This document shows positions 41,907 to 53,144 of a stretch of DNA of 64,000 nt, one piece after another. Source of the DNA: Basidiobolus meristosporus CBS 931.73 (lineage: Eukaryota; Basidiobolomycota; Basidiobolomycetes; Basidiobolales; Basidiobolaceae). A model generated the notes under the pieces. It saw only the letters and a program-made list of their open reading frames with translations. It was not told the origin of the DNA and searched no databases. Position 1 is the first letter of the stretch, and each line of letters begins with the position of its first letter. The translations under genes were made by a program, and so were the position numbers. The DNA lies in assembly GCA_002104905.1 (NCBI GenBank), contig MCFE01000029.1, forward strand, positions 124,001-188,000, given 5' to 3'.

Positions 41907-42896
41907 ATGAGGTTGTTACTCGCTTCTTTAGGTCACACACTACTGGCGACTATTGCTGTGTTGGGTGCATCCTTTCCCTACTGTCAAGACCAATTCTCCA
42001 ACTCCCCACAAAACTGCGCATTCTTCACATACCGCAAACCTATCGCAGAATGTATATTATCTTCACCACTGCCATTCAATGGCTCTTTCTCCCCTGTACC
42101 ACCAGACATTCGTCGTAGCATCCTCACCATCACAAACGTGTTCGAAACGCAAGACACCAAGCTCGACTATTCTTTTTGCAAGAACTTGAAGGATGGTAAA
42201 GGGTTCACCTGCGGGTTCGCAGGATTTTCCACAGCCACTGGGGCCGCATTGTCCGTAATCACTGACTACCGAAAGGACCATCTACGGAATCCGTTCGGGA
42301 AGTATTTTATCTCTCTCCTTCGATTCAGTAACCAGACCGATTGCAATCTGGTGAAGGGGGATCCGAGTAATTTCGATGGGTTCGGGGAGACCTGGCGGAG
42401 AGCCTCCTGCCAAGCGAGCTTCCGAAAATCCCAACACCGCGCAGTGGACATCCACTTCTTTGAGCCGGCAGTCAAACTGGCCAACGAGGTGGGTGTTCAA
42501 AGCTACCTCGGGAAGGCAATCTTCTACGACACAGCCTTCCAGCACGGCTACCAGACCGACGATGGATTCAGTCTCCGAAGTATTATTCGGCTGGCTGGGC
42601 CAATGATCGGCTCTGAGGTGGATTACTTAGATCGATTCCTTCGAATCCGCCGACGAATCCTCTGCTGCTACCCGGATCTCGTGACTCCCCTACTGGCTGA
42701 TCGGGTTGAGGATTTCCAGCGGCTTTTGAAGGCGGGAAACACCCGGTTGAGCCCGCCAATCCAATTGGAAACCCATCAAGTGACCATCACTGGCCAGGAA
42801 CCGGAAGATCCGGTATGCTCCTCAACATCCATCAACTATCCAAGCTTACGTTGGCTTATGGGTGGGTGGCTCTACTGGATTTCCAGAAACCCATAA
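41907..42896 (+). CDS. secreted GH46-type chitosanase
   Basis: Endo-chitosanase that hydrolyses beta-1,4 bonds in partly deacetylated chitosan, a component of zygomycete walls. Intronless; 329 residues from the preferred start MRLLLASLGHTLLATIAVLG, a signal peptide. The in-frame ATG at 41865 places charged residues before it. The GH46 core is clear: TITNVFETQDTKLDYSFCKN, LKDGKGFTCGFAGFSTATGA (general Glu in VFET and Asp in KDGKGFT both present), GKAIFYDTAFQHGYQTDD (family D-x-x-x-Q-H-G block) and FLRIRRRILC. Ten or so cysteines suit a secreted enzyme. Absence of introns in an intron-rich neighbourhood and a mainly bacterial family raise the possibility of old transfer, though other early-diverging fungi may carry GH46 too. 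Confidence 0.88.
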   Translation: MRLLLASLGHTLLATIAVLGASFPYCQDQFSNSPQNCAFFTYRKPIAECILSSPLPFNGSFSPVPPDIRRSILTITNVFETQDTKLDYSFCKNLKDGKGFTCGFAGFSTATGAALSVITDYRKDHLRNPFGKYFISLLRFSNQTDCNLVKGDPSNFDGFGETWRRASCQASFRKSQHRAVDIHFFEPAVKLANEVGVQSYLGKAIFYDTAFQHGYQTDDGFSLRSIIRLAGPMIGSEVDYLDRFLRIRRRILCCYPDLVTPLLADRVEDFQRLLKAGNTRLSPPIQLETHQVTITGQEPEDPVCSSTSINYPSLRWLMGGWLYWISRNP

Positions 42897-44181
42897 GAAA
42901 CTCCCACTGAAGTCCGACATTCACCCAGGTGGACACTCCAGTGTCCTAGATGTCTGTAGGAGTGGGGAAGGATCAAGCCCAATATTCATCCAGTTATCAA
43001 GCTGCCAGTTAGGATATCCGGGTGATAGTACCCTGCTGATGACAGTACAAATGCTTCTTTTCATCCACACCACAAGACAGTGTACATCCATAGGGGCCGA
43101 AGGGATCATAGTTGACAATTCATGGCTCTCCCACGAGAATGCTTCCAATAAATCGTGTGTTTGTTAATTTGGCTGGTATGTATTCAATGAATGAACGAGA
43201 AGGGGCTTGGTCTGTGCTTCCCTTCTCTGGCTAGTTTTGAATGCCTGTGAAATGGTGCATCCATCTGATCATGCTTGCTCTGCCCCCTAAGGAACATCCA
43301 TTGCCTTCAGAAGCTGATTGCTAGGAGTTGGTCTGGCTCTGGCTTTGAGGTGGGCTTTGAGACACCTTGTCGCATACGCGCTTGAAACCGCGGGTAAAAC
43401 AGTTGATTTGGGATGCGATTGGACATAGATTGCATCGATGGTTTCCAAGCAACCGGCACGATTAGCGTTTAATTTGTTTCAGCAGGTACATTACAGTGGG
43501 CCAAATGACTACCAAGGTGCTGAATAGGATGTCTGGACATTGGAAAGCACTTCTGGATGCTTTTAAGTATGAGATGACCATTCAGAGAAGAAGACCACTT
43601 TCGAATGAAGTGCTTCTTCATCTCACCTCGTATTGCGATCCTTCAGGTAAAATTGGTGTATCTTCGCTTTTGAAATACCAAGGTGCTTCGGTTTTGCGGA
43701 TGTTTTATAACATGGAGCGCTATGGCATCAGCGAGGTCTGATTTTGGTAGCATCACATGCTAAACGAGCCACCTCCTAGTCTTAGTCAACCTATTTTGAG
43801 ATAGGTGTAGAGCATTGGAGGACCATTCGCTTCCTGCAATGCTATTTACCCAAGCTGGGGATGTACAATCAGCCATCGAGATCTGATGATGGAATGAGCT
43901 CATAAAGATTTAGGTTGACGGTGCACGTACACTATTCAGCATTCTTAACTTTGCAGGACATTTCTTGGCGTCATGCAAACGGTAGATGCGGCGATATCAA
44001 TATGCATAGTGTTAACAACTTGTTATTTGTGATGGCCACCCAATGGATTCTAGCGTAGCTAACTCTCACCAGAACACTCAATTGCCTGTCCAGTCCAATG
44101 TTCTACTTTCAGTTTCCCTGCGAGGATCCTGGAAATACCTTACAAAGCTACTCAAATAATAGCAATTTGTTATGAGCATAC
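42897..44181. other. intergenic, one possible exon or relic
   Basis: An open frame at 43496-43741 (81 codons) reads KVLNRMSGHWKALLDAFKYE then RRRPLSNEVLLHLTSY. It is more protein-like than other short frames here, but no homology, start context or partner exon is recognised. It may be a leftover exon. The remainder shows nothing supportable. Confidence 0.35.
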
Positions 44182-44512
44182 TGTTGTAAGAGTCTTGGAG
44201 ATGTTGAAAGTGATTGGGAGAACAAGTAGATTATGTGGTTTTCACTTAATGATTTATTGAATGTAAAAGTAGCATTATACTTTTACATGGTCTTGGCATA
44301 ACAAACACGTAGAATATGTTTAGGAAGGTCCCAAGAACATGTTTGCAAAGTTTGGGGCTGATTGGACAACTTATCTAATTTTCATGTTCTGGGTAAATAT
44401 TCTAAGTAAGTCCCGACAAGGAATCTGGTCAGTATTCTCTAAGATTTGTAGGTAATGATCTAAGTGACCAAGTTGGGTGAATATTTAGGTGGAATTCCGA
44501 ATTTTTACAACA
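44182..44512 (+). mobile_element. complete MITE-like element with TGTTGTAA/TTACAACA termini and 5-bp target duplication
   Basis: A 331-bp non-coding element bounded by TGTTGTAAGAG and ATTTTTACAACA, an imperfect terminal inverted repeat. It is flanked on both sides by CATAC (44177-44181 and 44513-44517). Internal landmarks shared with all copies are GGAGAACAAGTAGATTATGT, the hairpin TGTAAAAGTA-loop-TACTTTTACA, GGTCTTGGCATAACAAACA, AGGAAGGTCCCAAGAACATG and AAGTTTGGGGC. It has no coding capacity, so it would need a transposase in trans. The superfamily is not assigned. Confidence 0.85.
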
Positions 44513-44813
44513 CATACTGGTTCCACCATATGCTATGTTCTGGACTTCTATGTGGCAAGTTCTTTAGTCTCCTAAGTATCACGCCAGTTTCTCTTATAGA
44601 AATTGGGGAACACCACAAGAAAAGACAAATCAAAGCTTAGGCCTTCGTGCGTCTACATCCATCATAAGATCAGAATTGGCAGCTACATTGCTTCTCATAT
44701 ATAGTATTTCAAGATACTGAATATGAGCATGTTTTAGTCGGTAAGATATTGACAATCTCTATAGAATTGTGGAAATACAGATAATACTAGAATTCCCAAA
44801 CCTGTCCGGATTT

Positions 44814-44900
44814 TTGTGAGGATTTCAGAGATGGTTGAAGTGATTGGGAGAGCAAGTGGATTTTTTGGTTACCACTTAATGGCACATTGAGTGTCAGATC
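44814..44900 (+). repeat. MITE-like element fragment
   Basis: Carries GTTGAAGTGATTGGGAGAGC and ACCACTTAATGGCACATTGA, matching the left third of the element family, and ends where the next copy begins at 44901. Confidence 0.55.
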
Positions 44901-45546
44901 TGCTGTAGAAGCTTTGGAGACACTAAATATGACTGGGAGAACAAGTAGATTGTGTGGCTTTCATTTGATGATATGTTGAATGTAAAAGTGATATTTGTAC
45001 TTTTACATGGTCTTGGCAAAATAAACATGTAAAATATACTCAGGAAGTTCCCAGGAACATGTATGCAAAGCTTGAGACCTTTGGACAGCTTTGAGATTTT
45101 ATGTGTCCTTAGTATCTGATATTTTGGTAAAATACTCTGAGTTCCAACAAGGAATTTGGGAAAGATATTCTGAGATTCTGAAACCATGATGTGAGTGCTG
45201 TAAGAGTTTTGGAGATATTGGAAGTGGTTGAGAGAATAAGTAGTTTAGGTGGCTTTCACTTGATGATTTATCTTGACAAAAAAACATGTACAATATGTTG
45301 AGGAAGATCCCCAGCACATGTGAGCAAAGTTTGGGGCTGTTTGGATAACTTTGAGATTCTTCATGTCCTGAGTACCTGATGTTTTGGTGAAATACTCTAA
45401 GAGAATTCTGGCCAAATTTCTAGTCGGGATTTACTAAGATTTGTAGACTATGATCTAAGCGACTGAGATAAGAGAATATTTAGGTGTAATCACAAAATTT
45501 ACAACAGTAAGTGACGGTGTCAATGCAATATACAGAACTTGCAACA
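44901..45546 (+). mobile_element. MITE-like element interrupted by a second copy
   Basis: The left part, 44901-45195, runs from TGCTGTAGAAGCTTTGGAGA through the hairpin (TGTAAAAGT/ACTTTTACA) to CCATGATGTGAG. The right part, 45507-45546, continues GTAAGTGACGGTG...CTTGCAACA. Removing 45196-45506 and one copy of the duplicated 5 bp restores a sequence like GATCTAAGTGACCAAGTTG in intact copies. Confidence 0.65.
45196..45506 (+). mobile_element. nested MITE-like element, imperfect 5-bp duplication GTGAG/GTAAG
   Basis: A 311-bp copy from TGCTGTAAGAGTTTTGGAGA to AAATTTACAACA, inserted in the element at 44901-45546. Flanks are GTGAG (45191-45195) and GTAAG (45507-45511), four of five bases identical. 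Part of the hairpin region has been deleted in this copy (cttgacaaaaaaacatg). Confidence 0.7.
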
Positions 45547-46939
45547 TAATCGGTTTGTTCCCACCGCCACTTCCAGTATCTCACAATCTTGATGTTGAAT
45601 TGAAATACTCATCAACATTTACTATATTGGCCCCTACACACATTTTTCACATTTGGAATTGCTAATGACTTTATTGAGTCGGATACAGTATTGCTACTTT
45701 TAGAGCAGCCTTTTAACACTAATTGTTAGAATGCCTCAAGAAATGTTCCAGAAAGTGGTGCACAAAGCCAGGTCTCTTTGGGACAAGTCTGAGAATTTCG
45801 ATCATTTTTGGCCCCCCCCTAATCCCAAGAATTCTCCAAGAATAAATCCAAATTTGGATTTCATATGGTATTCTACTGGTATTTTTTGGTAGAAATCTCA
45901 AGTGTAAAGGTGGTATTTATACGTTTACAAATACTGTCAAAAGATTCAAGTAAAATTTGAAATTTATATTAGAAATCTAGGGACTATAACCAGCACAGTA
46001 TAATAATGCAAACCATCGAATTGCTATATGAAGAGAACACTAATTCATTAATAAAGCAACCCATCGACCCATTTCAAACACAACTTTACAAGGTCTTCAC
46101 TGACTAATGGAATATGTTGGGCCGGAAGCACTGAATTGCTAGGGAGCGTTCAGGATGTTGGGCAATTCTATCATAGTGCGAATTACTACATTTATTCGAG
46201 CTTAATTCAACCAAACCAAATGCGAAATCAGAATCCATGAATCATTAGGAACTAAACCAATTATTCGCAAAAGGCCCAGAACCCATGGTTTAAACAATTA
46301 GTGGCTGGTGTGGTAAGATGCAACAACTAACACCAATTTTCATTACAAGGGGAATCTTGCAGACATGCCTTGCATCTGTGATGATGGTGAAGGGGAATTC
46401 GAAGCAACGTCACAAATAGCAATCATTTCGCACATACCACTCCACAGATATATATTGAAATATGGACAAAACGCAATCAAAAATTTTCAATGAGGTGCGA
46501 CGGTTATCAGTAGCACATGTACAAAATAAGGAGTCTTAGGCATCTGTTATCATGCCAATCAAAGCGAACCAAATCACTTCGGGTGTTGCGGATTGCCTGC
46601 TAAAGTTCGGTTTGGTATTATAGGGATAATATAGAGATCAACCCACGATTGGCTAAGCTAAAATAGCTTATGGGCATACCCGACTTGTTGACCCCTTCAG
46701 GCCCCGCACAATCTGAGCATTAATACTGGTCCACCGTCAACCAAGGGATTCTTGCTTCTCTGTCTAAAGCCGGACAATTCGAACGTATCTACTCTATCCA
46801 TTAACAGGTTCCCTTGTATCTGTATCTGTATAGTACCACTTTAATTCTTACGCTTCCCTAATCTGAGGTTGGCTCATGCAATAGTCTATCCTGTCCATTG
46901 CTATTTCGCTAAACTGTTTTTCGTATCTCTGTAGACCAA
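45547..46939. other. intergenic with a diverged MITE-like copy; promoter of the coiled-coil gene
   Basis: A diverged reverse-like copy is visible around 45719-45940 (tgcacaaagccaggtctctttggg, ggtggtatttatacgtttac). The remainder is AT-rich without a supported gene. A probable 5' UTR acceptor (tctctgtag, 46927-46935) sits five bases before the start codon at 46940. Confidence 0.45.
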
Positions 46940-49900
46940 ATGGATAGCATGGCTGTTGAACCTCCTACTCCTTGCCCCACTACCACTAGGGCTGAATTTG
47001 AAGCTTCCCAAGCCGAGTTTCAAGATGGTCTACTAGACAGCCCCTTGAAATCCCAGCCTGTAAGCGATGACTTGGAGTCAGAAAATAAGCCACCTCAACC
47101 CAACGGTAAGACCACTTTGGAGGGTAACTTGGAGGGACAAGAGAATCCTGCAACTGAAGCTGAGAAAACCTCTAGACCTGCCTCTAGACTTTCTTCGACT
47201 TCCACTAACTCTACCAAAAAAATGGTGGATCCGTCCAAAAGACGCTCCGTACCCCCTGTGGTTACCAAAGTCCCAACCTCTACTCGGGCTAAACGGGAAT
47301 CTATGGGTGCTACCAAACCCTTAGCTACTTCAGTTCGCTCTCCAACTGCGAGTAAGCCAACCGTAAGTCGAACAGCGACTACAACCACTAAATCAACAAA
47401 CCCCATTTCGAGAGCCTCAACCACCACCAGGCCTAGTGTAACAACCCCTACCACCGCCAAAGGGATTGCAAGGCCTGTGACCCCTTCAACAAAATCCCCC
47501 ACCTTAGCGAAAAGTAACCTGGCTCAAAAGACTCCTGCATCTTCTGGAACACCTGCGACCAGGCCACTTGCTCGTACTGGTACTGCAACAACCCCCTCCA
47601 CTCCTTCGGCCAAAAAAGTGCCGCCAGCTGGCTCCGCTTCGACAATTAATTCCGCCAGAAGTCGGGTGGCCGACCGTGTAGCTGCGTTTGAAAAGAAGCC
47701 AGTGGGTACCACGGCAAGAAGCGCAGTCGGCTCAGCCGGAAAACTTTCCACCGAGCTGGAAGAGTTGCGACAGAAGTATGACGAAGTCACCAAAACATTA
47801 GCCGAAAAAGAGGAGCTTCTTCAGACTCGAGAAGCTGAGCTACAGACACTAAAGGAAAAAGTCGTCGAGTCAAGCGCCAATGTTGATGCCCCTACCGAGG
47901 ATGTAGCCAGAGAGGAAATCGAGTCCCTCCGAAACAGCCACACCGAGAAAATGGAGAGTCTGAAGCAGGAGCATGATACTGAATTGAATACCTTGAAGAA
48001 CGCTCATGAGGAAGCTATCCTCGCGAAAGAAAGTGAAATCAGCGCTTTGTCCCAAGAGGTTCAAACCCTGAAATCTGAGTTGGATGCCATACGCGACGAG
48101 CATTCGCAGTCCCTTCAGGAATTGAAAGAGCAGCATCAACAAGAAATCCTAACGTTGAAGGACGTCCACCAGGAAGAGATTAATGCTCTTGAGCAAAGCA
48201 AAAATAATGAGGATAAGAATGCTCTTGAGCAGCTCCAGATGGAGTCTAAGGCAGCACAGGAACGTTTCGAAGAAGAGTTGGCTGCCTTGAAAGCATCTCA
48301 TTCCCAAGAATTAGAGGGAGTCAACACACAGCATGAGGAAAGCCTTACCTCCATTGAGGGGAAGCATCAGGACAGCATCCACACACTTGAGGAAGAGATC
48401 GCCAATATCAAATCGAAGCATGTTGAAGAGCTTCAACAGCTCAGAGAGGAGCTCGAAGCCCAGATATCTAGCGGTGACATTGAGCAAAGAGATTCGCTCA
48501 TTGAAGAGCTGAAGAAGGATTTAGAAACTTTAAAGCAACAGCATGTTCAAGAATTGGATGATCTCCGCAATGTACATGAGTTGGAAACTTCGAAAAAGCT
48601 TAGCGCACACCAATCCCAGGCTTTGGAAGAGCTCAACAAGCAGCTTGAGGAACTCCAGCAGCAGCATAGCCTGGAGATTGAAGAGTTGACTAACTCTCAT
48701 CGTGAGGCAGTGGAAGAATTGAAAACCCAACACGAAGGTGAGGTTGACGCTGCCGCAAGTAAGCTACAAGCAGCCATAGAGGAACATCAGGAAGCAATTC
48801 AAGGCCTCAAGTCAGAACATGAAACGGAGCTCAAAGAGCTGGAGGAGAAGAACAAAGACTACCAAACCTCTCTGGACACTATGGAGGAATTGAAGCAGTC
48901 GCATTCTAAAGAAATCGCGAGCTTGAATGAGGGTCATCAGTCTGAAATATTGAAGCTCAGCGATAAAATCGAAGAATTAAAGGCTATGCAGCTCAACGAA
49001 CTGGAGACCACCAGGTCAATGCAAAATGATGAAATCGGCTCCCTCAAGGCAGCCCATGAATCAGCCATCGAGGAGCTAACCAGTGAAGTTGAGACACTCA
49101 AGGCAGGCCATACACATGAATTGGAGGCCATTCATTCCCAACATGAAGAGGCTTTTGCTCAAGCCCAAGCGTCAATTGAAAAACTGACTCAGCAGTTGGA
49201 AGAAAACATCAAAGAGTTGGACGCTCTCAAAGCATCGAATACTGAGGAGCTTCAGAAACTACGTCTAGCTCACGCTTCTGAGATTGAGAAGCTAGAGCAG
49301 AGCCTTGCAACGTTAAAGGAATCTCAATCGGCAGTTGATCCTGATGTAGATCTTGACCACCTCAAAAGTCTGCCAGAAGAATTGGAAATCATTAAATCCA
49401 AGCATGCCGAAGAGATTCGCCTTCTCCAAGAGCAGCACGGCAAGGAAATGGATCTTCTCCGTGAGGAGCAGGAGGCCTCCTTTGCTGCTACGGTCGCTGA
49501 GAAGGAACAATTGATGGAGAAATTCGAAGCGAAATCTTTGGAGTTGGAGAAGTTGAAAGTTGATCATTTACAAGAGTTGCAGACTGCCCAAGAGAGTCAC
49601 CAAAATGACGTTGATCTGATCTCTGCTGAGTTGGAAGCTTTGAAGAGCTCGGTGGAGAAACAGGGGCTTGATAGAAGCAACAACGAGTCGGAAATCGCAG
49701 CCTTGAAAGAGAAGTTGGAAGCGGTGGGGATCCAGCACGCGGAAGAGCTAGAGACACTTCGTAGCACTCATGCGAGGGAAATCGAGCCCATGGAGCAGAC
49801 GCAAACCACCGAGCTTGAGTCTATGAAATCAGCCCATCAAGCTGAACTGGTTTCCTTAAAGGAAGCTCATGAGAAAGAGTTGAGCGAGTTGAGCGAAAGA

Positions 49901-52423
49901 TTGAAGGAGCTGGAGAGCTCCAAATCCGCCGGAGCTGAGGAGCTTCAATTCGCTGAGGCCGAAGTTGCTAGACTGGCCTCCTTGTTGGAATCCGCTAAAG
50001 CACAGAATGAGGCTGAATTAGAAGCCTTACGTACAGCCAGTGAAGCCTCGCTATCGGCGACAAAGCAGGAGAAAGAAGAGATATCCGAAAAATTAGATGC
50101 TGCTACTTTAGAACTCTGCCAAATTAAGGATTCACACAGAGAGCAGCTGAATCTTCTTACTTCTGAGCATCAGGACGAGCTTCAAAAGTTGACCGAAGAG
50201 ATGGAGTCGTTGAAGAGCACACAAGTTATTAACCGTGATTCGCAGGACTCGTACGAAATGGAGATCCAAAAGCTTACCGATGAGATGAGCCAGATAAAAG
50301 AGAAGCATACCCAGGATTTGGAGGCTTTGGCTGTTAGCCATCGTACATCTCTTGATGAAGTCCAACGTGAAAGGAGTGAAGTGATCAAGCAAGTTGAGGA
50401 ACGTGATATTGGGCTGATTTCACTCAAGGAAGGATATGAGCACCAGCTGGAAGCCCTTCGTGACTCTCATCAATGTGAGGTAAAAGCTCTCATGGATGAG
50501 TTGGAAAAATTACAGGCTGCTCAGCAAGAGGAGGAGCAGGTAATAGCTCGAAATGAAGAGGTAAAGTTGTCGATAGCCCAACTTAACGAAAAGCATGCCG
50601 AGGCGGTAGCGGCCCTTCAAGCCGAGCATCAAGCTGCGTTGGAGACTGCTGAGACACAAAGAAGTGAATTATTGCAAAGTAATGAAGTGCTTGCCAGTAA
50701 GATGAAATCTTTGGAAAGCACTCATGAGGAGGAGCTGAATGCTTTGCGAAATGAGTTGGAATCTCTGCAAGGAAAATCGCTGCAGGATACTAAACTGGAG
50801 GCAGAATTGGCACGCGTTAGTGAAGAGTTGGAAAATGTCAAAGCTCAGCATGTCGAGAAACTAGAGCAACTAAGTAAGCAATACGAGGAGTCGATTGCAA
50901 AATTCGAGCTTGAAACCGAGGAACTCGAAAGAAAAGTTCAACTTGGTGATGCCGAAATCGCATCGCTTATCAGTTCACATGAGGACAAGATCCGAAGCTT
51001 GAGCGAAAGTCATAGTGGCGAGATTGCTTTTTTGAAGGAGGAATTGGATGAAGCCAAAGGAGAGCTCACCGAGCTGCGTCAGGAGCGTGAGGCTAACCTA
51101 GCAGAGATCGCCTCCCTCAGTACTGAGATCCAATCGCTTCGTGCTCAGCATGAATCTACTTTGAAAGAGTATGAGGAATCCACCATGAGCGTTGAGCAGT
51201 CGCTTCAGGTAACTATTAGAACAACTAGTTTTCATGGATTCACTGACAGTTTACCTTTACAGGCCAAGATCGATGAGTCCGTAGCACAAGCCCTAGAGGA
51301 TATTCAAATCAAGCACGAATCAGAAATCGAGAAGTTACAAGCTGATCATTCTGCAGAGTTGCAAAAGGTAAATTCTGCAGTGGAGGAGTTAACCACTAAA
51401 GCTGCAGAATTAGATGCTGTCCGACGAGAACTGGAAATCCTTCGACAGAGCAATATTTCAGAACTAGACTCCATGAAGGCCAAGCATGATACCGAACTGA
51501 GTCAGGCAAACGAGTTGTTTGAAGAACAGTTCAATGTAAAGATTAAGGAGATTGAGGCTCTGAATGTTTCGCTTTCTAGTGTGGAAGAAGAAAGAGCAGC
51601 TTTGAAGAAGGAAGTCGAGGTATTTGCATGGACAATTACTTCATTGTATCGATTGTAGAAATTTATGTACTGGGATTCCAGGAAATTCGAACGGAACTGG
51701 CGAATCTCACAGATAAACATGAGCTGGAGTTAGAGCAAATCCGCAATACTCACCAGACTGAGATCGCCGCCAGGGAGGAGGAAGTTTCTAGAATCAAAAC
51801 CGGTTTGCAGGAGGAGATCGCAGTAAGTTGGAACTGTTTCACATGGATGGATATCATGCTTTATAACACAGTTTTCTCAGATTGCTACCCAATCCGTTGA
51901 ACAAGAATTGAATGAGAGATTGGCCAAGTCTGAAGAAGCGCTTGAAGAAGAACGTAAGGCGCACTCCAGCTTGAAGGAAGAGGTCGCTGGCTTTGCTGAA
52001 ACCAAGGATCAGCTGAGCGCTATGACTCAGAAGCACGAGAGTGATATGGAGCAAATGGATACTCACTACGCCAGCCAACTTGCAGGCAAAGATCAGGAGA
52101 TAAAGGATGTGAAACAACAGCTAGACAACCTGACTTATTTGCAGAAGCAAGAGTTGGAACAGCTGAAGAAGCGGTATGAGGAAGATTTGGCAGCACTTGA
52201 AACCATCCAGCGACGAGAGTCGGAGGAAAGCGAGCGCTTGTTACGTAGTGAAGGAAGCAAGCTCAAGGCTACCAATGAAGACTTGGAAATTCAAATTGCT
52301 CACCACAAACACGAGATTGTTGAACTCAACCAGACAGTAGAGAGCCTTCGCGATGAGAATAGCCAGATGATCAAACTCATCAACCAACTGCAGGAAGAAA
52401 TGCACAAGATGATGTCTCGTTGA
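46940..52423 (+). CDS. giant coiled-coil protein with Ser/Thr-rich basic head
   Basis: Four exons (46940-51208, 51263-51619, 51682-51822, 51881-52423) give 1,769 residues. Residues 1-270 are a disordered basic Ser/Thr/Pro/Ala head (TSRPASRLSSTSTNS, ATTTTKSTNPISRASTTT, RVADRVAAFEKKP), like microtubule- or actin-binding tails. From about residue 275 to the end the protein is almost pure coiled coil (ELEELRQKYDEVTKTLAEKE). It holds about 20 units in which two histidines are spaced 11 residues apart around a Leu/Ile core, for example HDTELNTLKNAH, HVQELDDLRNVH and HAEELETLRSTH. There is no membrane helix, CAP-Gly or motor domain. The first intron (54 nt) has no in-frame stop and could be retained. 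The role is unknown; a cytoskeletal, septal or polarity scaffold is plausible. Confidence 0.85.
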
Positions 52424-53144
52424 ATCGCTGCCTCGACCGAAGCCCCTACCCTGGCTCGGTCTTCGTCAAGCTCCTCGGCGTCGGCCCAATCTCCTGGGCG
52501 GCCATCGCTATTCACCTTCAACTTTTTTGGGAAAAGATGAGCGCCTACCTACCATTTTTTCTTAATCCAGTTAACCTTTGTATAATCCCTTTAACTCTCG
52601 TATGACTATCACCTAATATATTCCTATCATTAATTGTGTGTAAACGTGAGCAATAAATGTTCATGGAAATCGTCATCTTGCATTCCCAACCTTAATCTAG
52701 TACCCAGTGTATCACCTGCATACAAGGATCTTCAACCTGACATGATCGCCGTAATGCATGTCAGTCACTTCCTACATGAATTCAAGAGTGATTGGCCAGC
52801 AAAGAGATCTCAGGACTAACCTACCATTTCCTCAGGACTCAAACGATGTAAGCGGCAGTTTCAGTCACTCCAATGGTTGCAATCATCAGTTACAAACATT
52901 GATAGGTCTAAGGAACGTGGTCAATATAATCAGACACGAGTGTCATGTACCCCCTTCCTAGTCCATCCACGCACCAAAGAAAAGCGGCCAAGCTGCTTGA
53001 ATCGCCCTTTTCACCTTTGCCTCTCTACATTCCCACGACAACTTTGCCTATCTTTAATACTGAAGTGCTTTCGTGGAATTCTTCCCCGGAAACTAGATAT
53101 CATTACCTCGGTGGCAGTCTCATATATCATTAAGCCACTGATAT
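52424..53144. other. intergenic, no supported gene
   Basis: 721 bp holding the coiled-coil gene's 3' end (AATAAA near 52653) and the RhoGAP promoter. The several short frames at 52634-53133 overlap each other and look random. Confidence 0.45.

Noticed and set aside
47095-47793. Minus-strand frames rich in Val/Gly/Ala
   Set aside because: Antisense of the low-complexity Ser/Thr/Pro head of the coiled-coil protein.
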